From: Rosettibacter sp037481715
GTDB lineage: Bacteria > Bacteroidota > Ignavibacteria > Ignavibacteriales > Melioribacteraceae
DNA: 64,000 nucleotides
Assembly: GCA_037481715.1 (NCBI GenBank)
Contig: JBBFLD010000005.1
Location: 203,254 to 267,253 of the forward strand
Direction of reading: 5' to 3'
Shown: in pieces, positions 35,060 through 43,770 of the stretch
Numbering within the stretch: the stretch's first letter is position 1
Layout: every line of letters starts with the position of its first letter
The notes under the pieces: model-generated
Told to the model about the DNA's origin: nothing
What the model saw: only the letters and a program-made list of their open reading frames with translations
Databases searched by the model: none
Program-made: the position numbers and the translations under genes

Positions 35060-36292
35060 TTATTTCCAAACTCCGGCTATTGTTTGACCGCAATATTCAC
35101 ATTTTCCATTTTTTAAGTGAATTTCTGTTGTGAACATTCCATTTCTTTTGATAACAATTTTTTTGCAATTTGGACAGTAAGTTGAATTGCCCGGATGCCC
35201 CGGCACATTTCCAATAAATACATAGTGAATTCCTTTTGACATTGCAATATCTCTTGCTTTCTCAAGTGTAGAGATTGGTGTTGGCGGAAGATTTAGTAAT
35301 TTGTAATCAGGATGAAATCTTGTAAAATGAACAGGAACATCTGGACCAACTTCGTTAACAATCCAGCTTGAAAGATCATTTAACATTTTATCTGAATCAT
35401 TTAATGTAGGAACAACAAGATTAACAATTTCAAGATGAGTTTTGGTTTTTGAAATTTGCTTAATACTTTTTAGAACAGGTTTTAATTCTGCAGCAGATAC
35501 TTTTCTATAAAAATCTTCGCTGAATCCTTTAAGATCAATTTTAATTGCGTCAAGAAATTCGCACATTTCTTTGAGCGGTTCTTCATTCATAAATCCACAG
35601 CTGATTAAAACACTTCTAATGTTTTTTCTTTTTGCAAGTTTTGCAATGTCAAGTAAATATTCTGTAAAAACTGTTGGTTCATTATAAGTGAAAGCAATTA
35701 CAGGCACGTTTTGATAAAAAGCTGCATCAACAATTTTTTGTGGTGGAATATATTCAACTTGAAAGTCTTCCGGTTTTGCTTGTGATATTTCCCAGTTTTG
35801 GCAGAATTGACATGATAAAGGGCAGCCGGCAGTTGCAAGAGAGAATGCCTGACTGCCAGGCAGAAAATGATAAAACGGTTTTTTCTCAATTGGGTCAACA
35901 TGAATTGAAACAGGCCTTCCGTAAACAAGACTTTTTAATTTTCCATCAATATTTATTCTTGCACGGCATTTTCCGCGTTCGCCTTCTTTGATAATACATC
36001 CCTGAGCACAAAGCAAACATTTAATAATTGTTTCTTTGTGTTCAAATTGATTTATTCCTGAAATCTCAGATGGAGAGTGACAGAGTTGACAATTAACATT
36101 TTTAGATTCTGTAGAAATCCAGTAACGAGCAATAGGAGAATATTTGTAAAGTTCTTTTTTGTAATCTGATTGAAATTTATGATTAATAAAATTTAGCAGT
36201 TCTTCATTCAAAGAAGAAATAAAAGCAAATGCTCCTCCAAGATAAAAACTTGTTTTTATAAAATTGCGGCGCGAATAATTTTCCTTAAGCAT
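35060..36292 (-). CDS. Radical SAM enzyme of the AMMECR1-Memo system, with Tat signal
   Basis: A 410-aa radical SAM protein. The 4Fe-4S cluster motif CxxxCxxC is at C157, C161 and C164 (GCPLSCQFCQNWEIS). Before it is the family's cysteine block C92-C95-C99-C109 (KCLLCAQGCIIKEGERGKC) and DPIEKKPFYHFLPG. The C-terminus has a zinc-ribbon-like C373/C376 and C398/C401. Unusually, residues 7-13 are SRRNFIK, a textbook twin-arginine motif, followed by a hydrophobic stretch to about 28. Between signal and core lies a CQLCH (68-72), a CxxCH that could bind haem c or metal. It is 11 bp from the slipin gene and 24 bp before Memo-AMMECR1. The substrate is unknown. Confidence 0.9.
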   Translation of the reverse strand: MLKENYSRRNFIKTSFYLGGAFAFISSLNEELLNFINHKFQSDYKKELYKYSPIARYWISTESKNVNCQLCHSPSEISGINQFEHKETIIKCLLCAQGCIIKEGERGKCRARINIDGKLKSLVYGRPVSIHVDPIEKKPFYHFLPGSQAFSLATAGCPLSCQFCQNWEISQAKPEDFQVEYIPPQKIVDAAFYQNVPVIAFTYNEPTVFTEYLLDIAKLAKRKNIRSVLISCGFMNEEPLKEMCEFLDAIKIDLKGFSEDFYRKVSAAELKPVLKSIKQISKTKTHLEIVNLVVPTLNDSDKMLNDLSSWIVNEVGPDVPVHFTRFHPDYKLLNLPPTPISTLEKARDIAMSKGIHYVFIGNVPGHPGNSTYCPNCKKIVIKRNGMFTTEIHLKNGKCEYCGQTIAGVWK

Positions 36293-36303
36293 TTTTTATA
36301 AAA

Positions 36304-37083
36304 TTATTTTTCTTCTTTTTTTGCTTTTTCCATTAATTCAAAAAATGGTTTGAATAAATCAATTGGAACAGGGAAAATAGTTGTAGAATTTTTTTCTGCT
36401 GCAACTTCAACCAAAGTTTGTAAAAATCTCAATTGCAATGCATAGGGAGAACTGCTGATAATCTTTGATGCATCTGCAAGGCGTTGTGATGCTTGATATT
36501 CTCCTTCTGCATGAATTACTTTTGCTCGTCGTTCTCTTTCTGCTTCTGCTTGTCGTGCTATTGCACGCTGCATTTCAACAGGTAAATCAACATTCTTAAC
36601 TTCAACAAGCGAAACTTTTATTCCCCATGGTGCTGTATGTGTATCAATAGTTTCTTGAAGATGTCTGTTAATTTTTTCTCTTTCTGTTAAAAGCTCATCA
36701 AGTTCAGATTGTCCGAGCATGCTTCTTAAAGTAGTTTGTGCAAGCTGAGAAGTTGCATAAAGATAATTTTCTACTTCAACAACTGCTTTTGCAGCATCAA
36801 TAACTCTGAAGTAAACAACAGCACTGACTTTAATTGAAATATTATCTTTTGTAATTACATCCTGAGGCGGAACTTCCATTGCAACTACTCTTAAACTTAC
36901 TCTTACCATTCTATCAACTATTGGGATAAGAAAGATTAATCCTGGACCTTTTGTTGGAATCAATCTTCCCAATCTAAAAATTACTCCTCGTTCATACTCT
37001 CTTAAAATTCTTATTGCACTTGCAAGAATTATGATAACAAATAAAATTATGATAAATGTAACGGTAATATTTTCAGGTCCCAT
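36304..37083 (-). CDS. Slipin/stomatin-type SPFH (band 7) protein
   Basis: A 259-aa membrane scaffold protein. One N-terminal hydrophobic segment (about 8-25: FIIILFVIIILASAIRIL) is followed by the SPFH domain: REYERGVIFRLGR, GPGLIFLIPIVDRMVRVSLR, PPQDVITKDNISIKVSAVVYF and a long coiled helix AEAERERRAKVIHAEGEYQA. It matches the p-stomatin group that pairs with NfeD. The NfeD protease gene is 38 bp upstream on the same strand, as commonly seen. It probably forms ring-like oligomers in the inner membrane; clients unknown. Confidence 0.93.
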   Translation of the reverse strand: MGPENITVTFIIILFVIIILASAIRILREYERGVIFRLGRLIPTKGPGLIFLIPIVDRMVRVSLRVVAMEVPPQDVITKDNISIKVSAVVYFRVIDAAKAVVEVENYLYATSQLAQTTLRSMLGQSELDELLTEREKINRHLQETIDTHTAPWGIKVSLVEVKNVDLPVEMQRAIARQAEAERERRAKVIHAEGEYQASQRLADASKIISSSPYALQLRFLQTLVEVAAEKNSTTIFPVPIDLFKPFFELMEKAKKEEK

Positions 37084-37121
37084 TTCAATTTCTCCTTTTT
37101 AATTTATATGTCTATAAGAAA

Positions 37122-38429
37122 CTAATCCGTTGTTTTTTCAACTATAAGTTTTAAATCTACTCTTCCTATAACTTTAACTTTTTCACCAGGATTTATTTCA
37201 CCATTTTTGCATTCTGCACTCCAAATCTCACCATGAAGAAGGATTTGACCTGCAGAGTCAGGACTAATTTTTGAAATTGCTTTTCCAGTTTCACCTATCA
37301 TTCCTTCAGTTCCAGTAGTTGGTTTTCTTCTTTGAGCAGAAATTCCTTTTCCAACTGCAAATAAAAAGAAGAAAGCAGTTAAAATTGTTACTGTGATTAT
37401 TACACTCAAAGAGATATTTAAGAAGTCGCTCGAAATGTCTGTATCCATTAACATTAATGAACCAATTACGAACGAGATTATTCCACCTGCAGCTAATAAT
37501 CCATGACTTACAACTTTAATTTCTGCTATGAACAAAATTATTGCAAATAAAATTAAACCCAAGCCAGCATAATTTATAGGCAAAGTATGAAGTGAATAAA
37601 ATGCAAGGACAAGACAAATCACACCAACAATTCCGGGGAGTATAGAACCTGGATTGCTTAATTCAAAAATCAATCCATAAATTCCAATCATCAAAAGGAT
37701 GTATGCAATGTTCGGGTCGCTTACAATATCAAGAATTTTTTGAATTATTGTCATTTCAATAAAATCAATTTTGGCATTTTTGGTATTAATGGTTTTGATT
37801 CCATCTGCGGTTTCAACTTTTTTTCCATCTAATTGAATAATTAAGCTATCAAGATTTTTTGATATTAAATCGATAACATTTTCTTTTAGTGCTTCTGTTT
37901 CTGAAAGTGAAAGACTTTGACGAACTGCTTTTTCTGCCCAATCAATATTTCTGTGTCTTTTCTCTGCAATACTTCTGATGAAAGCAGCAGCATCGTTGGT
38001 TGCTTTTTCCATCATTATGTCTGTGCTATCTTTTTTGTTCTGAGTTCCACCTTCGCTCATCATTACAGGGTGTGCTGCACCAATGTTAGTTCCATGCGCC
38101 ATTGCAGCGATGTGAGAAGCAAGTGTGATGAATACTCCAGCCGAAGCAGCTTGCGCACCTGAAGGATAAACATAAACCACAACAGGAATTTCAGATGATA
38201 AAAAATCACTTACAATTAATCGTGTTGATTTTAATAATCCACCCGGAGTGTTAAGCTGTATTATCAAACATTCTGCTTTTTCTTGTTTAACTTTCTGGAT
38301 TGAATTATGAATAAAACTTGCAGTTACAGGATTAATTGTTCCATCAATTTTTATTACAAATATTTTTGATTGTGTTGTGGGGGATGAGAAATTTATTAAG
38401 AAAAGAATTGTAAGTAGTAATGCTTTCAT
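37122..38429 (-). CDS. NfeD-type membrane-bound ClpP-class serine protease
   Basis: A 435-aa protein. It has a signal sequence (ALLLTILFLINFSSP), then a ClpP-like protease domain (about 22-215) with the Ser nucleophile S96 in AQAASAGVF, and a likely dyad Lys K142 in MMEKATNDAAAFIRS, as in the archaeal 1510-N protease. Four to five hydrophobic helices follow (about 225-345). The C-terminal NfeD OB-fold domain is at about 365-435 (GMIGETGKAISKISPDSAGQ). Partner of the slipin, which such proteases can cleave. The start is the ATG at 38427-38429, with GAGGG 6 bp upstream; a TTG 12 bp upstream is in frame but unlikely. First gene of the run down to cytochrome c. Confidence 0.92.
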   Translation of the reverse strand: MKALLLTILFLINFSSPTTQSKIFVIKIDGTINPVTASFIHNSIQKVKQEKAECLIIQLNTPGGLLKSTRLIVSDFLSSEIPVVVYVYPSGAQAASAGVFITLASHIAAMAHGTNIGAAHPVMMSEGGTQNKKDSTDIMMEKATNDAAAFIRSIAEKRHRNIDWAEKAVRQSLSLSETEALKENVIDLISKNLDSLIIQLDGKKVETADGIKTINTKNAKIDFIEMTIIQKILDIVSDPNIAYILLMIGIYGLIFELSNPGSILPGIVGVICLVLAFYSLHTLPINYAGLGLILFAIILFIAEIKVVSHGLLAAGGIISFVIGSLMLMDTDISSDFLNISLSVIITVTILTAFFFLFAVGKGISAQRRKPTTGTEGMIGETGKAISKISPDSAGQILLHGEIWSAECKNGEINPGEKVKVIGRVDLKLIVEKTTD

Positions 38430-38700
38430 ATTTTCCCTCAAATTGTCAAAAATTCAATTCACAAAATCACAAGCATAAAATCAAAATATCAACATAAACC
38501 AAACAAAAAGTAATTAATTCTAAATCAACAAGCAATGGAAGGAAAGAGTATGAGTTTAATTACATTTCAAAGAAAATATTAAAGTAGAAGAAAAGTTTTC
38601 CAAAATCGTAGGAATATGTTTCGATATTCAATAAAAAGGAGAATAAATTTTCATAATTTAGGAGTAACGAAAATCCTTTCACAATAAAAAGGAAAAAAAT

Positions 38701-40338
38701 ATGGCAAATGCAAAATTTAATGTTCCATTTCCGCCAAACGAGCCAGTAAAAAGTTACGCTCCGGGAACATCGGAGCGAACAGCATTGAAAAACCAGCTCA
38801 ATGCAATGGTTCGTCAAACAATCGAAATTCCATTAATTATTGGCGGCAAAGAAATTAGAACAGGCGACACAGATAATTGTGTTTGTCCACATGACCACAA
38901 AACTGTGCTTGCTAAGTATCATAAAGCTGGTGAAAAAGAAATTAAAATGGCAATTGATTCTGCTATGGAAGCCCATAAAATTTGGTCAAGAATGGAATGG
39001 CATGATAGAATTGCTGTCTTTCTTAAAGCTGCTGATTTAATCAGCTTGACTGAGTGGAGATATATTTTGAATTCTGCAACAATGCTTGGTCAAAGTAAAA
39101 ATGTTTTTCAAGCAGAAATTGATTCTGCTGCAGAATTATCAGACTTCTTCAGATTCAATGCATACTATGCAATGAAAATTTATGAAGAACAACCTCTTCA
39201 TTCTCCTGTTGGTATGTGGAACCGAATGGAATACAGACCACTTGAAGGTTTCATCTTTGCAGTAGCTCCTTTCAACTTTACATCAATTTGTGGAAATCTT
39301 CCTACATCACCTGCAATAATGGGAAACGTTGCTCTTCTTAAACCTGCATCAAGTTCAGTTTATTCTGCATACTGGATTATGAAACTCCTTGAAGCTGCAG
39401 GTTTGCCTGAAGGCGTTATAAATTTTATTCCTGGTTCCGGCTCGAAATTGGGAAACATTGTAATGAATTCAGAACATTTTGGTGGAATTCATTTTACTGG
39501 TAGTACTGCAACTTTCCAATCAATGTGGAGAACTGTAGCTAATAATTTATCTAAATATAAATCCTATCCAAGAATTGTTGGAGAAACAGGCGGTAAAGAT
39601 TTTGTCTTTGCTCATTCAAGTGCAGATATTGAAGCTCTTGGTGTTGCTTTAATTCGTGGTGCATTTGAGTATCAAGGACAAAAATGCTCTGCTGCTTCGC
39701 GCGCGTATATTCCAAAATCAATCTGGAATAAATTAAAAGATTATTTGATAAGCGAACTCAATACAGTTAAAATGGGAGATGTTCTTGACTTCACAAACTT
39801 TATGAATGCAGTTATTGATAAAAATGCATTTGCTACAATTACAAGTTATATAGAATATGCAAGAAATTCTAACGAAGCAGAAATAATTTATGGTGGAAAT
39901 TATAATGATTCAGTTGGATATTTTATTGAACCAACAATTATATTGACCAGCAATCCAAAATTTAAAACTATGGAAGAAGAAATTTTTGGACCTGTTCTTA
40001 CAATTTTTGTATATGATGATGATAAATACGAAGAAACACTTCATCTTTGTGATGAAACATCCCCATATTCATTAACAGGAGCAATTTTTGCACAGGATAG
40101 AAAAGCAATTGAACTGGCAGATAAAATATTAACAAATGCAGCAGGAAATTTTTATATCAACGATAAACCAACTGGTGCAGTTGTTGGTCAACAACCCTTT
40201 GGAGGTGCACGTGCAAGTGGAACTAACGATAAAGCAGGAAGTTACCTTAATCTTTTAAGATGGGTTTCTGCAAGAACAATTAAAGAAAATTTTGTTCCTC
40301 CAAAAGATTATCGTTATCCATTTATGATGGATAAGTAA
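38701..40338 (+). CDS. pruA: L-glutamate gamma-semialdehyde (P5C) dehydrogenase
   Basis: Oxidises glutamate semialdehyde to glutamate with NAD+, the second step of proline breakdown. It is 545 aa, the size of the stand-alone (human ALDH4-like) type, without a proline dehydrogenase domain. The catalytic Cys is C329 (FEYQGQKCSAASRAYIP) and the general base Glu is E295 (IVGETGGKDFVF). The NAD-binding segments are AVAPFNFTSICGNL and HFTGSTATFQ. A proline dehydrogenase gene is not in the window. AAGGA lies before the ATG. The 271 bp upstream are AT-rich with no other gene. Confidence 0.95.
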   Translation: MANAKFNVPFPPNEPVKSYAPGTSERTALKNQLNAMVRQTIEIPLIIGGKEIRTGDTDNCVCPHDHKTVLAKYHKAGEKEIKMAIDSAMEAHKIWSRMEWHDRIAVFLKAADLISLTEWRYILNSATMLGQSKNVFQAEIDSAAELSDFFRFNAYYAMKIYEEQPLHSPVGMWNRMEYRPLEGFIFAVAPFNFTSICGNLPTSPAIMGNVALLKPASSSVYSAYWIMKLLEAAGLPEGVINFIPGSGSKLGNIVMNSEHFGGIHFTGSTATFQSMWRTVANNLSKYKSYPRIVGETGGKDFVFAHSSADIEALGVALIRGAFEYQGQKCSAASRAYIPKSIWNKLKDYLISELNTVKMGDVLDFTNFMNAVIDKNAFATITSYIEYARNSNEAEIIYGGNYNDSVGYFIEPTIILTSNPKFKTMEEEIFGPVLTIFVYDDDKYEETLHLCDETSPYSLTGAIFAQDRKAIELADKILTNAAGNFYINDKPTGAVVGQQPFGGARASGTNDKAGSYLNLLRWVSARTIKENFVPPKDYRYPFMMDK

Positions 40339-40379
40339 GAATGAACTTTATGAATTAGTGAAAAAAATATTCATGTATA

Positions 40380-41159
40380 ATGGCAAGATTTAAACTCTAT
40401 ATCGAATACGAAGGAACTCGTTACAGTGGATGGCAAAAACAAAAAAATGCAAGAACCATTCAGGGAAAGCTAATCGAAGCTGCTCAAAAAGTATTTGGTG
40501 ATAATAATCTTGATATTCAGGGCTCCGGCAGAACTGATGCCGGAGTTCATGCTTTATGTCAGGTTGCACATCTTGATGTAAAAACCATGTTAGCTCCCGA
40601 GATTATAAAAATGAAAATGAATGACGAACTTCCTGCAGATATTAATATTCTCGAAGTAGAAAAAGTCAGTTCAAAATTTCATGCACGGCATAATGCAAAA
40701 TCAAGAAGTTATATTTATCAAATATCAAGAAGAAGAACAGCTTTTGGTAAACCATTTGTATGGTGGATTAAAGATAAACTTGATATTAAAAAGATGGAAA
40801 AAGCTTCCAGGCTTTTTATTGGAATGCATGATTTTGTGTCATTTGCAGATAAGGATGACGAAGATAAATCTACAAAAGTATTAATCGAAAATGTTCAATT
40901 GAAGGAAATAGACAGTTTAATTTTGATAAGAATTACTGGTTCTCATTTTCTCTGGAAACAGGTAAGAAGAATGATTGGCGTACTTGTTGAAATTGGAAGA
41001 GGTAAACTTACAGAGGAAGATTTAAAATTTTTTTTGGAAAACAAATCTGATAAACCGGCAAAATATACAGCTCCGCCCTCGGGATTATTTCTTGAAAAAG
41101 TATTGTATGAAAATGATAAACTTGAAGATGAATTAATCCCTGTTATAAGAATTAATTAA
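40380..41159 (+). CDS. truA: tRNA pseudouridine(38-40) synthase
   Basis: Makes pseudouridine at positions 38-40 in the anticodon stem-loop of tRNAs. It is 259 aa. The catalytic Asp is D53 in GSGRTDAGVHA. Other family stretches are YEGTRYSGWQKQ at the start, KFHARHNAKSRSYIYQI, MHDFVSFA and GSHFLWKQVRRMIGVLVEIG near the C-terminus, ending in GLFLEKVLY. It follows pruA by 41 bp and may be co-transcribed. It converges with the PAS kinase gene. Confidence 0.97.
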   Translation: MARFKLYIEYEGTRYSGWQKQKNARTIQGKLIEAAQKVFGDNNLDIQGSGRTDAGVHALCQVAHLDVKTMLAPEIIKMKMNDELPADINILEVEKVSSKFHARHNAKSRSYIYQISRRRTAFGKPFVWWIKDKLDIKKMEKASRLFIGMHDFVSFADKDDEDKSTKVLIENVQLKEIDSLILIRITGSHFLWKQVRRMIGVLVEIGRGKLTEEDLKFFLENKSDKPAKYTAPPSGLFLEKVLYENDKLEDELIPVIRIN

Positions 41160-41177
41160 AAAAGGGTTGAATGCAAA

Positions 41178-42746
41178 TTAAATTGCTGGTTTCTTAAAAG
41201 TAACAGTGAAAGTCGAGCCAAAACCTTTTTTGCTTGTTACATTAATTTCCGCGTTGTTTAGCTCGCAATGTTTTTTTACAATTGCTAAACCAAGACCAGT
41301 GCCTTCAAACATTCTTGAGTATGAATTATCTTCCTGTGAGAATATTGTAAAAAGGTAAGGAATAAATTCTTCATCAATTCCAATTCCTGTATCTTTAATA
41401 TCAATTGTAAGTTCATCCCTTGAATTTTTGTGAAGCAAAATTTCAACTCTTCCTTCTGATGTATATTTTATTGCATTTTCAATCAACTGAGAAAAAATTT
41501 GTTGGCAGGAATGTTTATCCGCAAAGATTAAAGGATTCTCACAATTCGCAGTAAATAAAAAATCTAACCCTTTTTTGTGTGCAAACGGTTTGTATTTTTC
41601 AATCATCTCTTTAAGAACATCACTGTATAAATTTAGAATCTCTGGTTTGTATTCATAAGCATCAGAAGTAAGCTGAGCAATTTCAAGAATCAAATTGATT
41701 GTCCGTTGAATTCTTAAACTTTCGTTTTCAATAATATGTGCACTTTCTATTAATTCCTGATTCTGAGATTTATCTAAATCATTCTTTAGCATTTGAGATA
41801 AATTGACAATTATATTAGTCGGCGTTCTGATTTCATGAGAAATTGTTGCAAGGAATTCTGCTTTCAGTTTTTCAAGCTTTTTCTTTTTGATTTCAGTTTC
41901 AATAAGCGATTCCTCTGCTTTTTTCATTTCAGTAATATTTTGAACAATGCCTTCATAATAAATTACATTGCCGTGATTGTCTTTAACAGTTTTTATTTGT
42001 TCTCTTACATGAATTACTTTCCCATCTTTTCCTAACCAATCAAACTCAAGGTCTTTTATGATATTATTTACATTTAGAATGCTTTTAAGCCAGTTTCTTT
42101 TTTCTTTGTCTATGATTATTACTTCATCAAAATTGATGTTTTGTAATTCAGCAAGATTGTTATAGCCGAGCATCTTAACTAAAATGCTGTTTGCAAATTT
42201 TATTTTGCCATCAGGAAAAACTTGATAAGTTCCAATTGAGGCATCATTATATATTTCCAAAATTAAATTTTTGTTTGCTTCAATTTTTTCGCAAGCTGAT
42301 TTTATATCAGTTATATCTCTGTTGCTTATATATCTGCCGATATATTTATTGTTGTCGTCGTAGACTGCCTGGCATGCATGTAAAATCCAACGCTCTTCCC
42401 CTGTTTTAGTTATTATTTTAAATTCTTCTGTGCAGAAGATTTTTCCGCGAATAACTTCTCTTGTATGGGAAATAAATTTTTCAAGGTCTTCCGGTGCAAT
42501 GATTTTTATTAATAAACTTTGTTCTTCAAGAAATTCTTCTGGTGAATAACCAGTTATATATCTGCAGGATGGCGATATGTAAGAAATTTTATTGTGAGGA
42601 TTAAGCCAGTAGATCCAATCAACAGAGAATTCAGCTATAATTTTGTATAGTTTTTCTTTTGAAACATGTCTGTGAGGGAAAAGTTTTTTATCATAAATGG
42701 TTCCCTCTGTATTTATAAACGAAAGTTCTTTTTTGCTCTTTTGCAT
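41178..42746 (-). CDS. PAS-PAS sensor histidine kinase, soluble
   Basis: A 522-aa hybridless sensor kinase without membrane segments. Residues about 30-150 are a PAS domain with a PAC tail (DWIYWLNPHNKISYISPSCR, EERWILHACQAVYDD), and about 160-280 a second PAS/PAC pair (GTYQVFPDGKIKFANSILVK, VIYYEGIVQNITEMKKAEES). The phosphorylated His is in FLATISHEIRTPTNIIVNLS. The ATPase domain has QLIENAIKYTSEG (N box), DIKDTGIGID (G1) and GTGLGLAIVKKHCEL (G2). It is 259 bp downstream of a response regulator gene on the same strand, from which it is separated by a structured element at 42859-42917. Its partner regulator is not certain. Confidence 0.92.
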   Translation of the reverse strand: MQKSKKELSFINTEGTIYDKKLFPHRHVSKEKLYKIIAEFSVDWIYWLNPHNKISYISPSCRYITGYSPEEFLEEQSLLIKIIAPEDLEKFISHTREVIRGKIFCTEEFKIITKTGEERWILHACQAVYDDNNKYIGRYISNRDITDIKSACEKIEANKNLILEIYNDASIGTYQVFPDGKIKFANSILVKMLGYNNLAELQNINFDEVIIIDKEKRNWLKSILNVNNIIKDLEFDWLGKDGKVIHVREQIKTVKDNHGNVIYYEGIVQNITEMKKAEESLIETEIKKKKLEKLKAEFLATISHEIRTPTNIIVNLSQMLKNDLDKSQNQELIESAHIIENESLRIQRTINLILEIAQLTSDAYEYKPEILNLYSDVLKEMIEKYKPFAHKKGLDFLFTANCENPLIFADKHSCQQIFSQLIENAIKYTSEGRVEILLHKNSRDELTIDIKDTGIGIDEEFIPYLFTIFSQEDNSYSRMFEGTGLGLAIVKKHCELNNAEINVTSKKGFGSTFTVTFKKPAI

Positions 42747-42858
42747 ATCATTGCTTTCATTATATTGCCCTAAAGTTATTGCCCCTCAGAAGAGAATTAT
42801 TAATAGAAAATAACGAATTAAATTCTCTTACTTTTTGTTGGCTGGGATTTTAATATTC

Positions 42859-42917
42859 AAGTGGAATTGGAAACCGTTGGGTCTTTGTACCCGCGGTTTA
42901 TGACTCCAATTCCACTT
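42859..42917. ncRNA. Unassigned multi-stem structured element between two-component genes
   Basis: Outer arms AAGTGGAATTGGA (42859-42871) and TCCAATTCCACTT (42905-42917) pair perfectly over 13 bp. Inside, AACCG (42872-42876) pairs with CGGTT (42894-42898), then GGGT with ACCC around a CTTTGT loop. A TATGAC bulge is left on one side. No T-run on either strand, so it is not an ordinary terminator. It could be a structured leader of the PAS kinase (minus strand), a small RNA, or a dispersed palindromic repeat. The strand is not known. Confidence 0.4.
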
Positions 42918-43005
42918 TCACAGAGGGTGCATGCGAAACTTAATTTTAAAGATTGAGCAATATAAAGAATTGTAGACGAGCGATAAAATAATGAGACAAG
43001 CGATT

Positions 43006-43770
43006 TTAAGAGAACAGAGATTTAATTTTTTGTGAATATCTTTGACTTACCTGCAGTGGTTCGGTTAAATATTTTAGAAAAATATTAAGTCTGTTGCTGC
43101 TTATTTTTTCAACTTTAACAACATAATCAAGATTAATTATTGTCTGTCTGTGTATTCTTAAAAATTTATTTTGAGGTAATTTTTCCTGCCAGTATAACAT
43201 TGATTTTCTTACGAGAAATTTTTTGTTGCCTAAAAGAATTATCTGCGTATAATCTTTGATGCTTTTTATAGCAATAATATTGTTTATCGCATAAAATCCG
43301 GGATTCTTTTTATCATTCATGAAAATGTAATCATTATAATTAAGTTTCTTTTTTTCATCATCTTCTTTTTGAAAAATTTTAGTATTTGTTGTTCCTATTC
43401 TTTCCCTTTTCTTTAATTGAGCATTTATAGATTTGATAAGTTCTTCATAAGTAAATGGTTTTGTAATGTAATCATCTGCGCCAAGCTCCATTCCTTTTCT
43501 AATTTCATCTCTTTGAGATTTTGCAGTAAGAAAAATGAAAACAGGAAATTTTATGTTATCTATTTTTTTTATTTCATTTAGAATTTTATAACCACTTAAA
43601 TCAGACAACATTATATCGCACAAAATTATGTCAGGCTTTTCATGTTGAAAAAGTCTTAATGCATTGTTTCCATTGTAAGCTACAACGGGTTTATAACCTC
43701 TTTCCTTTAACATCAAATAAATATTATCTGCGAGGTCGTGGTTATCTTCTATGATAAGTACTTTTTTCAT
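43006..43770 (-). CDS. Response regulator with LytTR DNA-binding domain
   Basis: A 254-aa regulator. The receiver domain (about 1-120) has the phospho-acceptor Asp in DIILCDIMLSDLSGYKIL, the acidic pair at IIEDNHDL and the Lys in DDYITKPFTYEEL. Residues about 155-254 are a LytTR domain (FYAINNIIAIKSIKDYTQI, FLRIHRQTIINLDYVVKVEK), which binds DNA through beta-strands. The start codon shares a base with the stop of the kinase gene upstream (TAATG), so the two are translationally coupled partners. Target genes unknown. Confidence 0.94.
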   Translation of the reverse strand: MKKVLIIEDNHDLADNIYLMLKERGYKPVVAYNGNNALRLFQHEKPDIILCDIMLSDLSGYKILNEIKKIDNIKFPVFIFLTAKSQRDEIRKGMELGADDYITKPFTYEELIKSINAQLKKRERIGTTNTKIFQKEDDEKKKLNYNDYIFMNDKKNPGFYAINNIIAIKSIKDYTQIILLGNKKFLVRKSMLYWQEKLPQNKFLRIHRQTIINLDYVVKVEKISSNRLNIFLKYLTEPLQVSQRYSQKIKSLFS

